NCBI RefSeq assembly: GCF_040954645.1
Contig: NC_092806.1
Span: forward strand, 108,828,231 to 108,892,230
DNA from: Diabrotica undecimpunctata
Taxonomy: Eukaryota > Arthropoda > Insecta > Coleoptera > Chrysomelidae
Length of the DNA stretch: 64,000 nucleotides
Direction: 5' to 3'
The position numbers were made by a program, and so were the translations under genes. The notes below the pieces were generated by a model. That model saw only the letters and a list, made by a program, of their open reading frames with translations. It had not been told where the DNA came from and did no database searches. Shown here one piece after another: positions 22,480 through 34,904 of the stretch; position 1 is the first letter of the stretch, and each line of letters opens with the position of its first letter.

Positions 22480-23545
22480 TTTCTTTAACTTGTTTTATTT
22501 TGCTCAAATTTTACTTTAAAATATAAAACTTGCCAATAAAAAATTACCTTTGGAAAAGAGGTATCTCATTCACAGCAAGGCATACTTATCTTCTTCAGTT
22601 GTCACTCCTTCTGGATCGCGTAATAAATGCTTGTAAATGGCATTGTACATGCTCGTATAAAAATGTAATTCTTTAAAATTTCTTCACTTATTTCCATAAT
22701 GTTTCTTTAAAAGAGAATTTACGTCGTTTAAGGTTTCGTTATACAATTATCTTTACCAATAATCTCGGGCCTTAAGCTACGCAAAGATTGTCCTTGTTTA
22801 GTGATGCTTCGTGCAGTGTCCACAACTTCACTTCTCCACTTATAAATAGTCGCACCTTGAACCAAAACACGGGGGACGTTTGGTCCTTTTCTCGGATAAA
22901 GTAATGTCGCTTACATGACTCTATGCCAAAATTCAAAAAACCAGGTGCTTTTATGTCTTCCTTTGTTACCGATTTGCAACTGTTACGTCATCTTCAAGCT
23001 TTTTAACAGAAGCAAACCTGTCTGTTATTTAAATATGTTCCTCAGGGCTAACGATTATCTCACGCTTTCTAATTTCCATTTCAATATTTCCAAAAACGCG
23101 ATCAGGAGGGAGAAATATGTGACCTGCCATTGGAAAAACGAACTGGAGCTCCGTTATATGATTTGGCGCATTTAGCAACCATTTGGCCAGTATGCCAAGT
23201 AAAATTGTGTTTTAATTTTGACTGTCACACCCATCACTAATAAGACGAACAGCCGTTTATGGAGTCATATCAATAGCACATAATAATTCAAATAAACAGG
23301 ATGCTATTACATCTGAACCTTTTCCAAACTCGTTCTTAGTTGATACGTAGGAAGTTATATTTTCCTTAGTAAGTTTGGATTTCGAAGACCCTTTTACAAC
23401 ACAAAAATTATTAAGGTATAACTGTCGACTATAAGTGGATTGATCTGGAAGTTTCAGTAGCGCCTGATTTTTTTAACAATCAAAGTTCAAAATCAAGAAG
23501 TCATCTTTAACCTCCTTAAGAAGGTCATAAAACCTTACATATTTT
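22480..23545 (-). pseudogene. DUF7869-family protein, degenerate (copy 3)
   Basis: Readable only on the minus strand through several stops. From 23520 downward: DDFLILNFDC, then NQALLKLPDQSTYSRQLYLN, KLTKENITSYVSTKNEFGKG and SDVIASCLFELL. Then AVRLISDGCDSQN*NT (about 23215-23255) carries the family signature. It continues LLGILAKWLLNAPNHITELQ, FVFPMAGHIFLPPDRVFGNI and EMEIRKREIIVSPEEHI, and a C-terminal part to about 22490. The layout parallels copies 1 and 2, but the sequence belongs to a clearly different subfamily, so these copies did not arise from one recent duplication. At least six stops or frameshifts are present. Confidence 0.68.
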
Positions 23546-24240
23546 TATTTAATTGCAAAATAATACGAAAGATTTGCAAAATATGGGCAACGAATATGAA
23601 ACAAAAAACATAATAAAAATAAGAAAGCTACAATAAGTGGAATGTGCAATGAGGGAGCAACGATATTAAATGCTTAGATGTAAAATAGAGGAAAAGATAA
23701 GAGTAGGAAAGAGTATTAAAAGAAGTAAAGTATCCTAATAAAAGATAAGAGAAAGAAGGAGTATTGAAAGAAGAAAATTGTCATGATGGAAAAATTTCAT
23801 GCACAGGAAAAATAATAAGACTTGCCCTGTTCCGTCTACAAATCGGCAGGTTGTTTCAAATCATAGGTGTTTATTTATGTATACCTCATTTACGTCTGTA
23901 CTATGTTTACATTTATGGACACAGAAACATTTATTATACTTTAAGCTCTTTTTTACTTACATGTTGATTTATTTAGATAATCTAATCCGGATTGGAAAAT
24001 AAGCTTTTTAACAATAAAATCTGTTTTTTTAAATGCTATATCTCCTTAGCGAATTTTAGTTATCATATTGCTTAAAAAAGATATTTTGTTGTGGAGAAGT
24101 ACTACTTTCTTGGAAATTTAAGTTACGACATTTTTCTTTTGTGTAAGCTTCTTCTTTCGACTATTTTATCTTGCATAACTACATCTTACCGGCTGCACTA
24201 TTTTGGAATCGTCATAATAGTATTGTCATAAAAGATATTG
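23546..24240. other. AT-rich stretch with a short duplicated segment
   Basis: A purine-rich segment of about 45 bp (AAAAGATAAGAG ... AGTATTGAAAGAAG type) occurs twice between about 23690 and 23775. Nothing else is recognised. Confidence 0.4.
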
Positions 24241-24376
24241 TTCTGCAGCTATTATGTTGTGGCATTTTAAAGTAGTTACGATTTCTCGAATATTACGAAT
24301 GATTTCTCAATTTCAAGTGGAAACTGAAACGTCAATAAACTTATTTTAATCTTTAATTGTGTCTTATTTCCATTAA
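24241..24376. repeat. Solo Penelope-type terminal repeat
   Basis: Carries the same landmarks as the termini at 36-258 and 32511-32640: GCTATTATGTTGTGGCATTT (24248-24267), then GAAACTGAAACGTCAATAAA and TTTAATTGTGTCTTATTTCC. The internal part is shortened. There is no coding sequence beside it. Confidence 0.65.
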
Positions 24377-25650
24377 AATAATATCTACTGTTATGATAGA
24401 TATTTATCATCATAACTCTCTAAGTTTTTTAAATTTTTTATAACCATAGTAGTTACCTTTTTACGGTTTCATTGTAATTAAGATACATTACCCATTCATA
24501 AGGTATTTTCATAATAAAAATAACATTTCTATAAATTTAGGATTAAACAGTATAATTCTTTTTTTACTTCCTTGTTATTTTCTTTAAAAAATAAAGTTTT
24601 TTCCTTTAACAAACTATATTCCGTAACTATGTCCAAGATCGTCTAAAATAGTTTCTTCAATATTCGTATGCCGTCAGCTGGTCCGTCTCTGCCAAAGGAC
24701 CAACGTCCTGAATGTGCCTCTTTGCAAGAAGTTTGCAGTTTACGGTAATGTATGGAGCGGGAACAAACTATCGTATATTACCTATATGCCCCGCAACATA
24801 TGGTGCCTCGATTAAAGGGTAAATGTTAAAGCATGGTTCAGAAACTTCTACAGCCAATAACTATATTATGTTAAGTAGAGCAAATTCGGTCCATATAAAG
24901 GGACCAACTTTCCGAAGCTGTATATCAAAACTTCACATAAACTTCAAGTGTGATGGCGCAGGCGAAGGCGATTGCAGGAGCGGTATTTTCGCGGAAGTTT
25001 CTAAAACTTCTTTGTTCAAAAGAGATATTAATCCGGTGTACTTCGTACTTCTCTTTAGTTTTATGAATGGGCCGGGGATAAATTCAAGACCTGCGAGATG
25101 TAGAGTTTAGTGCGACGGTTCAAATAAAAGAAAATAAGTTTTTCGCCAGAAAACGCTCAGATATAATAAGAAACGAGAAACCATAATGGTAATGAGTTAA
25201 TGTACTGTAGACAGATTAAAAGTGCTTTCTAAAAGCTTTTCTGAGGAAATAATAACAGTCATTACAATATTTCGTAACCCAGTTAAAAGTCATAACAATG
25301 TTATATCAAAAAGGCAATAATGACTTTGTTTAAAGCCGATGTCACCGAGACAAGAAGGAAAACTCTATTATATAGAACGTAAAAGCAGCAAAGTCTAAAG
25401 TCTTTACTTTTGATAATAATGTTTTTATAGGAATCGAATATGAATTGCCAATTGAAGATATAATAGTACTAATAAAGTTTATTTATATTATGAAAATATA
25501 CAATCACAATAATGTTATATAATTGCGATGTAATATTTACATAATACATAGTTATGTAATATTTCAACACAAAAAGACTTTAAAATCCATGAAAACAATT
25601 AAGTTGTGCATAGGCAATTTTATTTTTTTCTTAATTGTGTTGAATATATA
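24377..25650. other. Unassigned; moderate-GC island at 24615-25110
   Basis: Most of this stretch is AT-rich. The part at 24615-25110 is noticeably less so, and a 95-codon frame (24823-25110) is open in it, but the translation (for example FKCDGAGEGDCRSGIF) resembles nothing I know. It may be an exon, a promoter or a transposon untranslated region. Confidence 0.25.
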
Positions 25651-25651
25651 A

Positions 25652-25688
25652 TATAACAAGTAGGTAAATAATTTACCTACTTGTTATA
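25652..25688. repeat. 37-bp perfect palindrome
   Basis: The arm TATAACAAGTAGGTAAAT (25652-25669) is followed by one spacer base and its exact reverse complement (25671-25688). No other feature explains it. Confidence 0.9.
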
Positions 25689-25859
25689 AATTATTTATAT
25701 GAACAAAACAAATATAAATAAAATAAACGAAAAAAAAGAGAAGTTCATCAAATTTGATAAGTGCTTATTGTTAAAGTATATCAAAAATTGAATGCAAATA
25801 CTACTAAAAACAATATTGAAAAAAATTAATAATACTATTAATATTACAGAATACTCAAT

Positions 25860-26640
25860 AAACTTTAATGAGGAAATTCCTACAGAGTTTTTGGAAGCAT
25901 AATTTCAATATTTATCAGATCAGACAAATAAAATAGAATCATAAATTTGACATTGGCAGGTTCAAATGTATAAAGCACAAATTAAACTTTTAGAACATAC
26001 ATTTGTTACAAAGAAGCTTTATAGACGCTCAATATAGGACCAAAAAGAAATAGAATTTCAAATAGGACAATTGTTAAAAGCAAATTTAATAGAATAATCA
26101 TCTTCACCATTTGCAGCCCCGGTTACATTGACTCTTAAAAAAGATAAAGGTAAAACCAGATTGTGTACTGATTTACATCAATTAAACCAATTAATTATTT
26201 GTAAACCGCAACCTTTTCCGTTAAATGACGTGATTTTAGCAAAAAGAAGAAATACTAGATTCTTTACTACTTCATTCTCGATTATTGTCCTCGATATTCT
26301 CGATTTCGAATTCCAGTTCAAATAAAAGTTAAATAAGACAACCTTTGTTATACAAAATGATCATTGGCAATGGAAATGCTTACCTTTTGGACTTGAAACA
26401 TCCCTGGCGATATTTCATAGAATTTTAAGTAATATTAGCAGAAAACATCATTTAAAATAATTTTGTGTAAACTACATACATGACATTTTAATATTTTTAT
26501 TATGATTTGAAGAACACTTAGATCAGAGAAGACTCATGGAAGCAATTCTCGAACGGGGATTTCGGCTAAAACTTCTGTATTTTTATATGATAATAAACTC
26601 ATTTTAGATGAATTCAAACTGTTATCTCTTCACAAGAATA
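25860..26640 (+). pseudogene. Ty3/gypsy-type reverse transcriptase fragment
   Basis: The frame around 25975-26330 reads KAQIKLLEHTFVTKK, IGQLLKANLIE, SSSPFAAPVTLTLKKDKGKT and RLCTDLHQLNQLIICKPQPF, the opening of a gypsy RT domain. A frameshift follows, then FVIQNDHWQWKCLPFGLETS (26345-26400), the motif normally written as QWK.LPFGL..AP. FCVNYIHDILIF (about 26460-26500) is the catalytic YIDD box with D changed to H. No LTRs, protease or integrase are seen, so only this piece remains. Confidence 0.78.
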
Positions 26641-26654
26641 AGAATATAATATTA

Positions 26655-27065
26655 CAGTTAAGCATGCTCCTAAACAATTGGTCAATATTTTGTTGTGGTA
26701 GTTTGTTATTCTTTAAGAGCAGCTTGTACTAGCTATGCAGTGTTTTGTGAATTCTCCTAGTAAGATCCAATTCTTCTTTTAAGCATATCCCACAATTGTT
26801 TTATAGGGTTAAGGTCGGGTGAGTAAGCAGGCCACTCTCTAACAGTGATATATTCTGCTTCAAGGACGTCTGTAATCACTGTGCTGGTTTGTAGAGGCGC
26901 ATTGTCATGCATTAGTATTAAATTTTCTCTCATTTCTCTCTAGGGCCTAACTACAGGTTTTAGAACCAAATCAACATACCTACGAGATGTTAAAGGTATG
27001 GAAACCAAAGGGTTTATTTACTGATCATAATGCCTCCTCAGAATATGGCACTTCCTTCTTATATC
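26655..27065 (-). pseudogene. Tc1-type transposase C-terminal fragment
   Basis: On the minus strand: LVSIPLTSRRYVDLVLKPVV (about 26945-27005), ENLILMHDNAPLQTSTVI (about 26885-26940, with the second catalytic aspartate in HDN), then EYITVREWPAYSPDLNPI (about 26800-26860) and KQLWDMLKRRIG. The third catalytic residue, normally E after DLNPI, is K here. Stops follow in the last helix. The N-terminal two thirds are missing. Confidence 0.78.
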
Positions 27066-27084
27066 TAAGAAGATATCTAAGAAG

Positions 27085-29320
27085 AGTACAATAAAGCCCT
27101 TACCTCGTTTAAAGATTCGGCAGCAGGACCAGCTGATATCCCGGTAAAATTTATAAGAAATTTGCCTTCAAAGGCTCGTAGAATCTATTATTATACCAAT
27201 TTTAAAACCAAACAATTCAAAAAGTAATCCAAATTCATATAGACCAATATCTTTGACATGTGCTATGGATAAATTAATGGAAAAAATTGTAAATAAAAGG
27301 CTTTTATGGACTCTTGAGAATCGAAACCTAATAATTCCAAATCAAAGTGGTTTTCGTAGAAATCGGACAACAATGGACAATATTTTAGCATTAGAAAATG
27401 ACGTACTTGAAGCTTTTGCTGCCAATCAAAAATGCCTCGCAATATTTTTTTACATCAAGGGAGCATATGATACCACTTGGAAACACCTAGTAGTTAAAAA
27501 ACTACATAATTTAAATATCAAAGGACACTGCCTAGCTTTCATTAATAATTTCTTAACCAATCGATCATTCCACCTTAAAACTAATGGTATGCTATCACCA
27601 AAAACAAAACTAGAGAATGGTATTCCTCAAGGATCAGTTTTGAGCCCTACACTTTTTTTCTTATACGCAGGTGCAGGTCTCTTATACGCAGACGACCTTG
27701 TTATCTATGCGAAAAGCCAAAATATGGAAAACATCACGAGTATGCTACAAACGTTCTTACATCAACTAGAGGAATGATCGCAAAATTGTGGATTTCAGTT
27801 TTCTACAGAAAAAACACAATTTATATTATTCATAAAGAAAAGCTACCCTAATCACTCTCCACTCTCACTATTTAATAAGCCTCTAGTTCGAAAAACTAAT
27901 GTAAAATTTTTAGGAATGACATTCGACCAACATCTAAATTGGAAAGAACATATTAAAAAATTGACAATCGAATGAAAAGCAAGACTTAATATTCTTAAAT
28001 CACTATCTAAAAAAGACTGGGGGGCAGATATACAAACTATGCTCTCTCTCTACAGAACTCTAATCAGATCTAAATTAGACTATGGCGCGATAGCATATTT
28101 ATCGGCTACTCAGTCTTCCCTTAAAATTTTAGATTCAATACACAATACTGCACTCCGCATTGTCTTGGGAGCTTACAGAACCACACCAATAGAAAGCCTG
28201 TATTGTGAAGCAGCTGAACCATCACTATATCACAGAATAATGTACTTAAAGTTAACCTATGCAATTAAATCAAATGCAAATCCTAAAAACCACACCTTCA
28301 AATATGATCACCTTAACCGATTATCAACATGTTTCTCCAATAAACCACGTCTACATAAACCTTTCTACCACCGAATCAAAATGGATTTCTCATCTCTGAA
28401 CACCACCTTACCTCCTTGCTTTCCCGTTAGTTTTGAACCTGCTGCACCATGGACTTTGGGAGTACCTAAAATAATAACTACCCTAACATCATTGGACAAA
28501 CACACTACTAACCATAGTATAATACATCAAAATCTGCAAAAGTTATTATCAAAGTATACAAATTTCTCTCAAATTTATACAGATGCTTCAAAATCAACAG
28601 ATGGCGTGGGAGCAGCAGTTATATCCTCTAATATGTGTCAAAGATATAAGTTGCCAATACACTATAGTACTCTCAATGCAGAATTATATGCCATATACGA
28701 GGCACTCACATATATTACATCCTCACCAAATCAGAAATATATAATTTTGACTGATTTACTAAACTCACTGCAATCTATAGGAAGAATATACCCAGATAAT
28801 CATATTCTTGAAAAAATAAAACAAAATCTGATAGAGATAGAAAATTGGAATAAGGAGGTAATCTTTATTTGGATCCCATAACATAATGGTATTAGAGGTA
28901 ATGAAGAAGCAGATAAGTGTGCGCGTGAATCCGTCAATTCAGCTGACTCTATTATTGTGAAATACGTGATAGCTAGTGATGTTTCAAGTGTTATCAAATC
29001 GCGGATCCTAAGTGAGTGGCAAAACCGGTGGGAATTTTCAGTGTCCAATCTTCGGAATATTAAACCAGACATTAAACCATGGAGATGTTTCCCCACTAAA
29101 AGAAGGGATCAAGTTCACAATTACTAAATGATCCGAATCAAAATGTGAGCAGTGTAACGTTAAACTCTCGGTGAAACATGTTGTAGACTGTCCAGTTTTC
29201 TCCACAGCAAGAATCAATTATGGTATCTTAATAAACTTAGAGAAAGCACTTGGTGCAAATTGTTCATTCACAAATATGTTAAACTACTTAAAAGCTATTA
29301 ATTTTGTTAATATATAATAT
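27085..29320 (+). pseudogene. I-type LINE ORF2 (RT and RNase H), 5'-truncated
   Basis: Starts inside the RT domain: AAGPADIPVKFIRNLP (about 27120) and NPNSYRPISLTCAMDKLMEK (about 27225-27290). Then LAIFFYIKGAYDTTWKHL, NGIPQGSVLSPTLFFLYA (27618-27670) and LLYADDLVIYAKS (27680-27717). About twelve codons between the last two motifs have been replaced by a small duplication of TCTTATACGCAG. The thumb and connector follow a stop near 27777 (open frame 28039-28881, LRIVLGAYRTTPIESLYCEA). The RNase H part reads QIYTDASKSTDGVGAAVI, NAELYAIYEALTY and FIWIP*HNGIRGNEEADKCA. A C-terminal CEQCNVKLSVKHVVDCP box (about 29135-29185) is present. It is 5'-truncated with a preserved 3' end, as expected for a LINE insertion. 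Confidence 0.8.
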
Positions 29321-30285
29321 ATTTAATATTGTAAATCTGATTCTCGCTAATAACCTTTGGGTTGATGCGAATTTGTAAATAAAAAAAGCCTTTATTATTC
29401 CCAACAATAAAAAGTCTTTTTAACTAAAATAAGTATTGGTTTGAAAAACATGGTGATTCCATTTAAGTTTCGTTATGTGTATAGGATACAATAGAGACCA
29501 TTTTGATATTCCAATGTTAATTCTAAAATAGTGAATATTAGTTCATAATATTAAGAAAAAGCTATAGAAAAACAAATAAGATAATCTTGAATTATAAAGA
29601 ACATAATTGTTTAAGTACAAACAATATTTTCGTTCCCATGAGGTAACTCACACCTCCAATGTAGTAGGTAGAAATTGAGTAACTGCTAATATTTTGATAT
29701 GTTAGATATTATCAACATCTTGTTAAAGTCGTGATTTCAAAAAAGGTTTATGTTCTGATTTGTCGCTTAGCGTTAGTCATCATCACTTGCAAAACTTATA
29801 TAATACACACCTATTATTATAGACCAGTGAGAATTTTATTATGAATAAAAGAACACTAATTTTATTTTTTACATTTTAACCCTGTGTTAAAATTTTCTTT
29901 TAATCACGCCTTGTTTTGATGGTATTATTGACAAATTACCATTTAGGGTAGGAGTTCCTTCTAAACATGCTTTGTTTCACTTAGATTTAATAAATCTTAG
30001 ATTTTTTTGCCTTACATAATATTTTTTGGTTAAACAATCGGGGTAAAGTTATTAAATTTTTCTTTACTTTATCACAATAATATGCTTTTTCGGGTATTTG
30101 GAAGACAAACAAAAATTATATTGTTTTTTAAAAAATTGTTTTTTTTAACAGAAAAAAAAACTGAAGTGATAATTGCAACATGTTCAATAAAAACACTGAA
30201 GCAATAATACCTTAAAAAATATGCAATTTTATTTAAAATATTAACACTTAAAAATTTAGTAGCATACTTTATACCAATGAGTCAG
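29321..30285. other. AT-rich stretch; LINE 3' UTR then nothing recognised
   Basis: The first 80 bases are probably the 3' untranslated region of the preceding LINE. The rest is AT-rich without any readable homology. Confidence 0.4.
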
Positions 30286-30289
30286 ATCT

Positions 30290-30493
30290 AGTCAGAGTTT
30301 GAAACGATGGCCTTACTTGCCACCAGCTTGCCGTGTCTCCGCATGCCTGCACGATCATTAGCGGCCCACTTTTACCATCGATCGCGCTGGAGATGGAACC
30401 CCGGAAACAATGTAACACGCCGTGAATCTCAACGGAGAACCAAGTTTGATCCGAAATACTAATGTGATAAAAGTTCCTACCCGGATCTACCAT
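30290..30493. other. GC-rich open segment of unknown nature
   Basis: About 200 bases near 50% GC in an otherwise AT-rich area. The minus strand is open for 74 codons (30269-30493), and one plus frame (starting SEFETMALLATSLPCLRMPA) is also open. Neither resembles a family I know. It could be an exon or a piece of an unrecognised transposon. Confidence 0.25.
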
Positions 30494-30639
30494 CCACTTT
30501 TACATAAACTAACTATTGATTAGTAATTCCCGGTTTTTGGGTATAATTCACCAAAATATTACTCTTTGCCTCACCCAACCAAATATACTAATATTTATTT
30601 TTCACCGGTATTTGACCACAGCCTGTCAATTTTATTTAC

Positions 30640-31210
30640 TAGCATTAGTCGTTAGCACGTTAACAGCAAATTTACTAAGATATAAATTGGAATTTAAATA
30701 TCTAGGTATCACATTATCTAGCTATGAAAAGCTCGAAACAGAAATGGAAGATCAAGTAAATAAAGCAAACAGAGCCGCAGCTTGCCTGAATAAAACAATG
30801 TGGACAAATAAAAATATCGAGAAAGAAATGAAAGGTGGAATTTACAAAACAGTCATCAGACCAAGAATGACATACGCTGTGGAAACATGACCTCACACAG
30901 AGAGGGCAAAACGGATGTTAGAAACAGCAGAGATGAAAAAAATTAAAAAAATTGCTAGTAAAACGCTATGAGACAGAGCTACAAGCACAGATATACGACG
31001 TAGATGCAAGGTGGAGAACATCAAGAACTGGGTAAGAAATAGAAGAGTAGAATAGAACGATCATATAGGCCGAATGACAACAAATAGAGTAGTAAAGACG
31101 GCAAGAGACGGTTCCACAATAAGAAGGCAACCAGTAAAAAGGCCACGTAAACGATGGAACGACAACTTACTGGAGGCACATTGAAAAACAGACTGTCATG
31201 TCTACATTAA
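30640..31210 (+). pseudogene. RTE-type LINE 3' end
   Basis: Open from about 30680 to 30888: LEFKYLGITLSSYEKLETEM, VNKANRAAACLNKTMW, IYKTVIRPRMTYAVET. It continues with stops through ETAEMKKIKKIASKTL, STDIRRRCKVENIKNWVRNR and RPRKRWNDNLLEA. It is closely related to the longer copy at 39215-40170. The end is followed by AAAAGAAGAAGAAGAG, the element's 3' microsatellite. Confidence 0.72.
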
Positions 31211-32510
31211 AAGAAGAAGAAGAGGATTTATGTGTTAATTTTTACTGTAACTAATATGTATATTTTATTCTTATTTTAGATATTTATTTGAATAAAAGTC
31301 CATTTCGAATAAACTTGTTGAATCTGCAAACAATTGGCTTATTATTAAAATAAAAACAGGTTGAAAAAAAAATGCAAAGTTATAACACTAAATCCATAAA
31401 AAAATAAATTACAGACCAAATATTTATTAGTTTAATTTGTTCAAAACCAAACTTAAAGAATTTCGCAACATTAACTCTTGGTCTATGCTTGTTTCGAAAT
31501 TAGAGATATGATAAATTAACCAAAATAATTGATAAAAATATTTGTCGATTCCAATACATATTTAAAATCCACATTATGATTGAAAACTCGCTAGAAAACT
31601 AACATACTTTCACAATTATTACGATCCCAATTTACCCTCTTATTATCCCGGCTACGTCTCATTAAATATACATCAACATTTACATTTTATCAGACAAAGT
31701 GGATACGCGAAAATCTTTCCTGTTTTTTCCAATTACCTATATTTCGGTTCAATTTTATCTTTTTCAGCTTACTTGATACATTTTTAAGAGTTGTAATGTT
31801 AAGATGATATTTAAAACTGGAGAACTTTTACAACACTTTTTTGGGGAACATATTTAGGAACATTTGTATTGTATAATTTAGCGTTCTAATGTTAAGCCGA
31901 ATTCAGTCATATTTTAAAAAAGTTGAAATGCATAGTAAAATAGCTACAGCCAAAAACCACTAAATGTATTAAATTATGTTACAATTTTCGCCTTTTTTTC
32001 TAAGACAGTTTTTTTAACATTTTACTATCTTAAACGCTCCGAAGTTTATAAATTTTATACCGCGCGAACATGGTCAGTGGTCAGGCGTTCTGAGTTCTGA
32101 GTGCAGCGTTCCGAGTTCTGCGTTGTTTTTTTGGAGTTCCGAACGCACACATGCGGCGGTCAATTAAGCGTTCCAGTTTCTTTCCAAGTATTTAATCTAA
32201 AACGCATTCTCAGATAGTTCTTCTTCCGACGACGAAGCTTTACTTTGGTTGAGTCTGGAGGCGTCCAAGAAAAAATGAAAATAAATAGCTTTAATGAATT
32301 GCACAATTTAATAAGACCTGATATATAAATACAAGATACCAACTATAGAAAGTCCATTCCTGCAAAAGAAGGGCTGGAAGTTTTTGAAGATAGCATTTCT
32401 TTATTTTAAATTTAAAGGATATATATTAAAAAAATTAAATAACATAAATACATTTCAAAAATGTTATTACAAACTGGTTTTTTTTTAATTACTGCTAAAA
32501 AATTATTATT
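31211..32510. other. AT-rich stretch, little recognised
   Basis: No coding homology. A short run at 32080-32125 repeats GTTCTGAGTTCTG / GTTCCGAGTTCTG. The Penelope terminus begins at about 32511. Confidence 0.4.
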
Positions 32511-32640
32511 TTTCTAAAGCTATTTTCTTGTGGCATTTTAAATTTTGTAATATTATAATGGAAATAAGCTACAATTGTAGGTTAAAATAAGTTCATTGAC
32601 GTTTCAATTTCCAGTTCCAAAATCGTTCACAAAATGCAAG
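32511..32640 (-). repeat. Penelope terminal repeat, left copy
   Basis: Starts with GCTATTTTCTTGTGGCATTT (32519-32538), the same outer flank as the copies near 45 and 24248. The shared core follows, GGTTAAAATAAGTTCATTGA and CGTTTCAATTTCC. It lies at the 3' end of the minus-strand Penelope gene. Confidence 0.75.
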
Positions 32641-33129
32641 CATTAATAAATTAAACAAATTTTGTTTTTTTGTTACATGGTGAAAAATTCTTCTCACAAT
32701 TTAATTTTATCTGACTCATTTAAAATGACAATTCTGGCATAAATTATACGTCTTTTAAAGTAGATGAATTTAAAGTGATATTGCCAATATTGCTGAGTTG
32801 CGTTCGTGAGACGACTTTATTGTAAGATAGTTCGTTCGTCTACATGAAATCAAATTTAAGTTAAGAATATCAGTCAAAATATCAGTTAAAATAAATCATA
32901 ACATGTAATTCGTTTTTAAAAAGACAACCACATGACATGATGACAGTAAAATTCTCCTGTTAGTTATTCCATAAAACCAGGAAACTATAACCATAAAGGA
33001 AAAACCAGGAAAAAAACCTCATAATACTATCTCGACATGGTAAGTATTTGGTCTTACGTTTACTCTCAATTTTAACCAAACATCAAACTCTGATCTTATA
33101 TGTTTGTTAACATAAATGATGTATCCCCG

Positions 33130-34745
33130 ATATGTTACTGACTTACTAATACTGGTATTTTCCTTTTGTTAACTTTCTCTTTTAATATGGGTAACCAGAT
33201 CCTACTGCATTTTGCCGAGAGATTTGCGACACAGTTGGTCTCATTTAGCATAATTTGAGTAGCTTCTTTGATTTTTCTCTTTTTACTATCTGTTTCTTTT
33301 AGGACCATACTTGAATAATTCAATTGATCCCTATGTTCATTTTCCCATGCGTGTTTACATATTTGAGATCTATCAAATTCTCTATTTTTAATGTAAGGTT
33401 GATGTTCATTTATTCTAACATTTAATGGCCTTAATGTTTCACCTAAATAAAACTCATCGCATTTACAAGGTATTTTATAAATACAATTCTATGTTCTTTC
33501 TTGTTCAATTTTAGGTTTATTTTCAGATAAAATAGATCTCAATGTATTTGTTGTTTTGAATCTTGTTGAAATTTTGAATTTATTTCCTATCCTTTTAAGT
33601 TTTTCTGATCATGCTTGTATGTATGGAATTGTTATTTTCCTCGTATTATTCCTTGTATATACTGTAGGATCTCGTTCTAAGTTGTTCTGTTCTATTCGCT
33701 CGATTGTTGAAAATTTCTTATTTATAAATGTTAAAGGATAATCATTTTTTAATAAAACAAATGTTAACAAAAATGTTTTTCCTCCAAAAACAAATTTTAG
33801 TTAGAACCAGCAATTTTGGATCTATCGTATAAGGACTTAATGAATTCTTTTTTAATATTGATATTGTGATTTGATTTGTAATTTAAATATCTGTTGATGT
33901 GTGTTAATTTTCTATACACCTGAGTCTCATACCAGTATCGTTCCTTGAGATTAAAGCATCCAAGAAAGTTAGTGTGTTATTATATTCCTTTACCATGGTA
34001 AATGTTATTGTCTCTTCTTTAACGTTCAAAGTATTCAGAAATATGTTCATGAGGCCATATTAAGAATACATCATCTACATATCTCCACCATACTGTGGGT
34101 TTTAAATTTTGTTTAGAAATAATATTTGTTTTAAAATCTTCCATAAATATATCGGCTAATATTGGAAATAAACTAGAGCCCATTGCTAGACCAAAATTTT
34201 GTTTATAGAATTCATTATTTAGTTGAAAATATTTATTACCAGTACATAATGCCAATAACTCCATTATAGCTGATATATTTAGTCTTGTTCTAGTTGCCAA
34301 TGTATCATCAGTTTCTAATTTTGTCTTGACTATATTTAAAGTCTTATCCAGTGGCGTATTGGTAAATAAACTATTTATGTCGAAACTTACTAAAATATTG
34401 TTTGAATTGGTTGTAACCAGTGGTATATTAGAACTACGTATCTAATGGAACTTTCGGTACTCCATAAATATAAGGGGTCTTACTGTAAGGAGGTGTAATT
34501 AATCTTATTTGATAATATGTTAAACAATCTTTAAACTTGAATAAAGTTCTATATATTCTGTTTTCCAAAGGCTTTGTTGGATTCTTTGTTAAATTTGTAT
34601 AAGGTCCGTTTGTTACTACATATTTTATTTTGTTTTTATATTGAATTTTATCCGTTATCAAAGTTATATTCCCCTTATCTGCTGGTAGGATGATTATGGA
34701 GTCGTCATTTTTTTATAGCTTTTAGTTCCTCTTTGCTTATGTTTT
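33130..34745 (-). pseudogene. Penelope reverse transcriptase / GIY-YIG endonuclease, broken
   Basis: Reading down the minus strand: a region near 34650-34690 with LPADKGNITLITDKIQYKNK, then TPPYSKTPYIYGVPKVPLDT (34434-34500), the Penelope KIHK / P..YGLPKIHK-type block. ILVSFDINSLFTNTPLDKTL (about 34330-34390) is RT motif A. YKQNFGLAMGSSLFPILADI (about 34150-34210) is motif B. VWWRYVDDVFLIWP (about 34060-34100) is the catalytic box. After many stops, the C-terminal part is readable at 33330-33490: CIYKIPCKCDEFYLGETLRP and LNVRINEHQPYIKNREFDRS, the GIY-YIG-like nuclease. LNYSSMVLKETDSKKRKIKE (33250-33325) follows. It is dead. Confidence 0.8.
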
Positions 34746-34904
34746 GTTCAATTTTAATAAACTTTTCCAATTCAAGTTTACATAATACTTTAAAATGTAT
34801 AATGTATGGCTGAATTGTCAATATAAATGAGTTATATAAAATTAAATTATTAGAAGAATTTTTCACAATGTAACAAACGAACAAAAAATTGTTTAATTTT
34901 TTAT

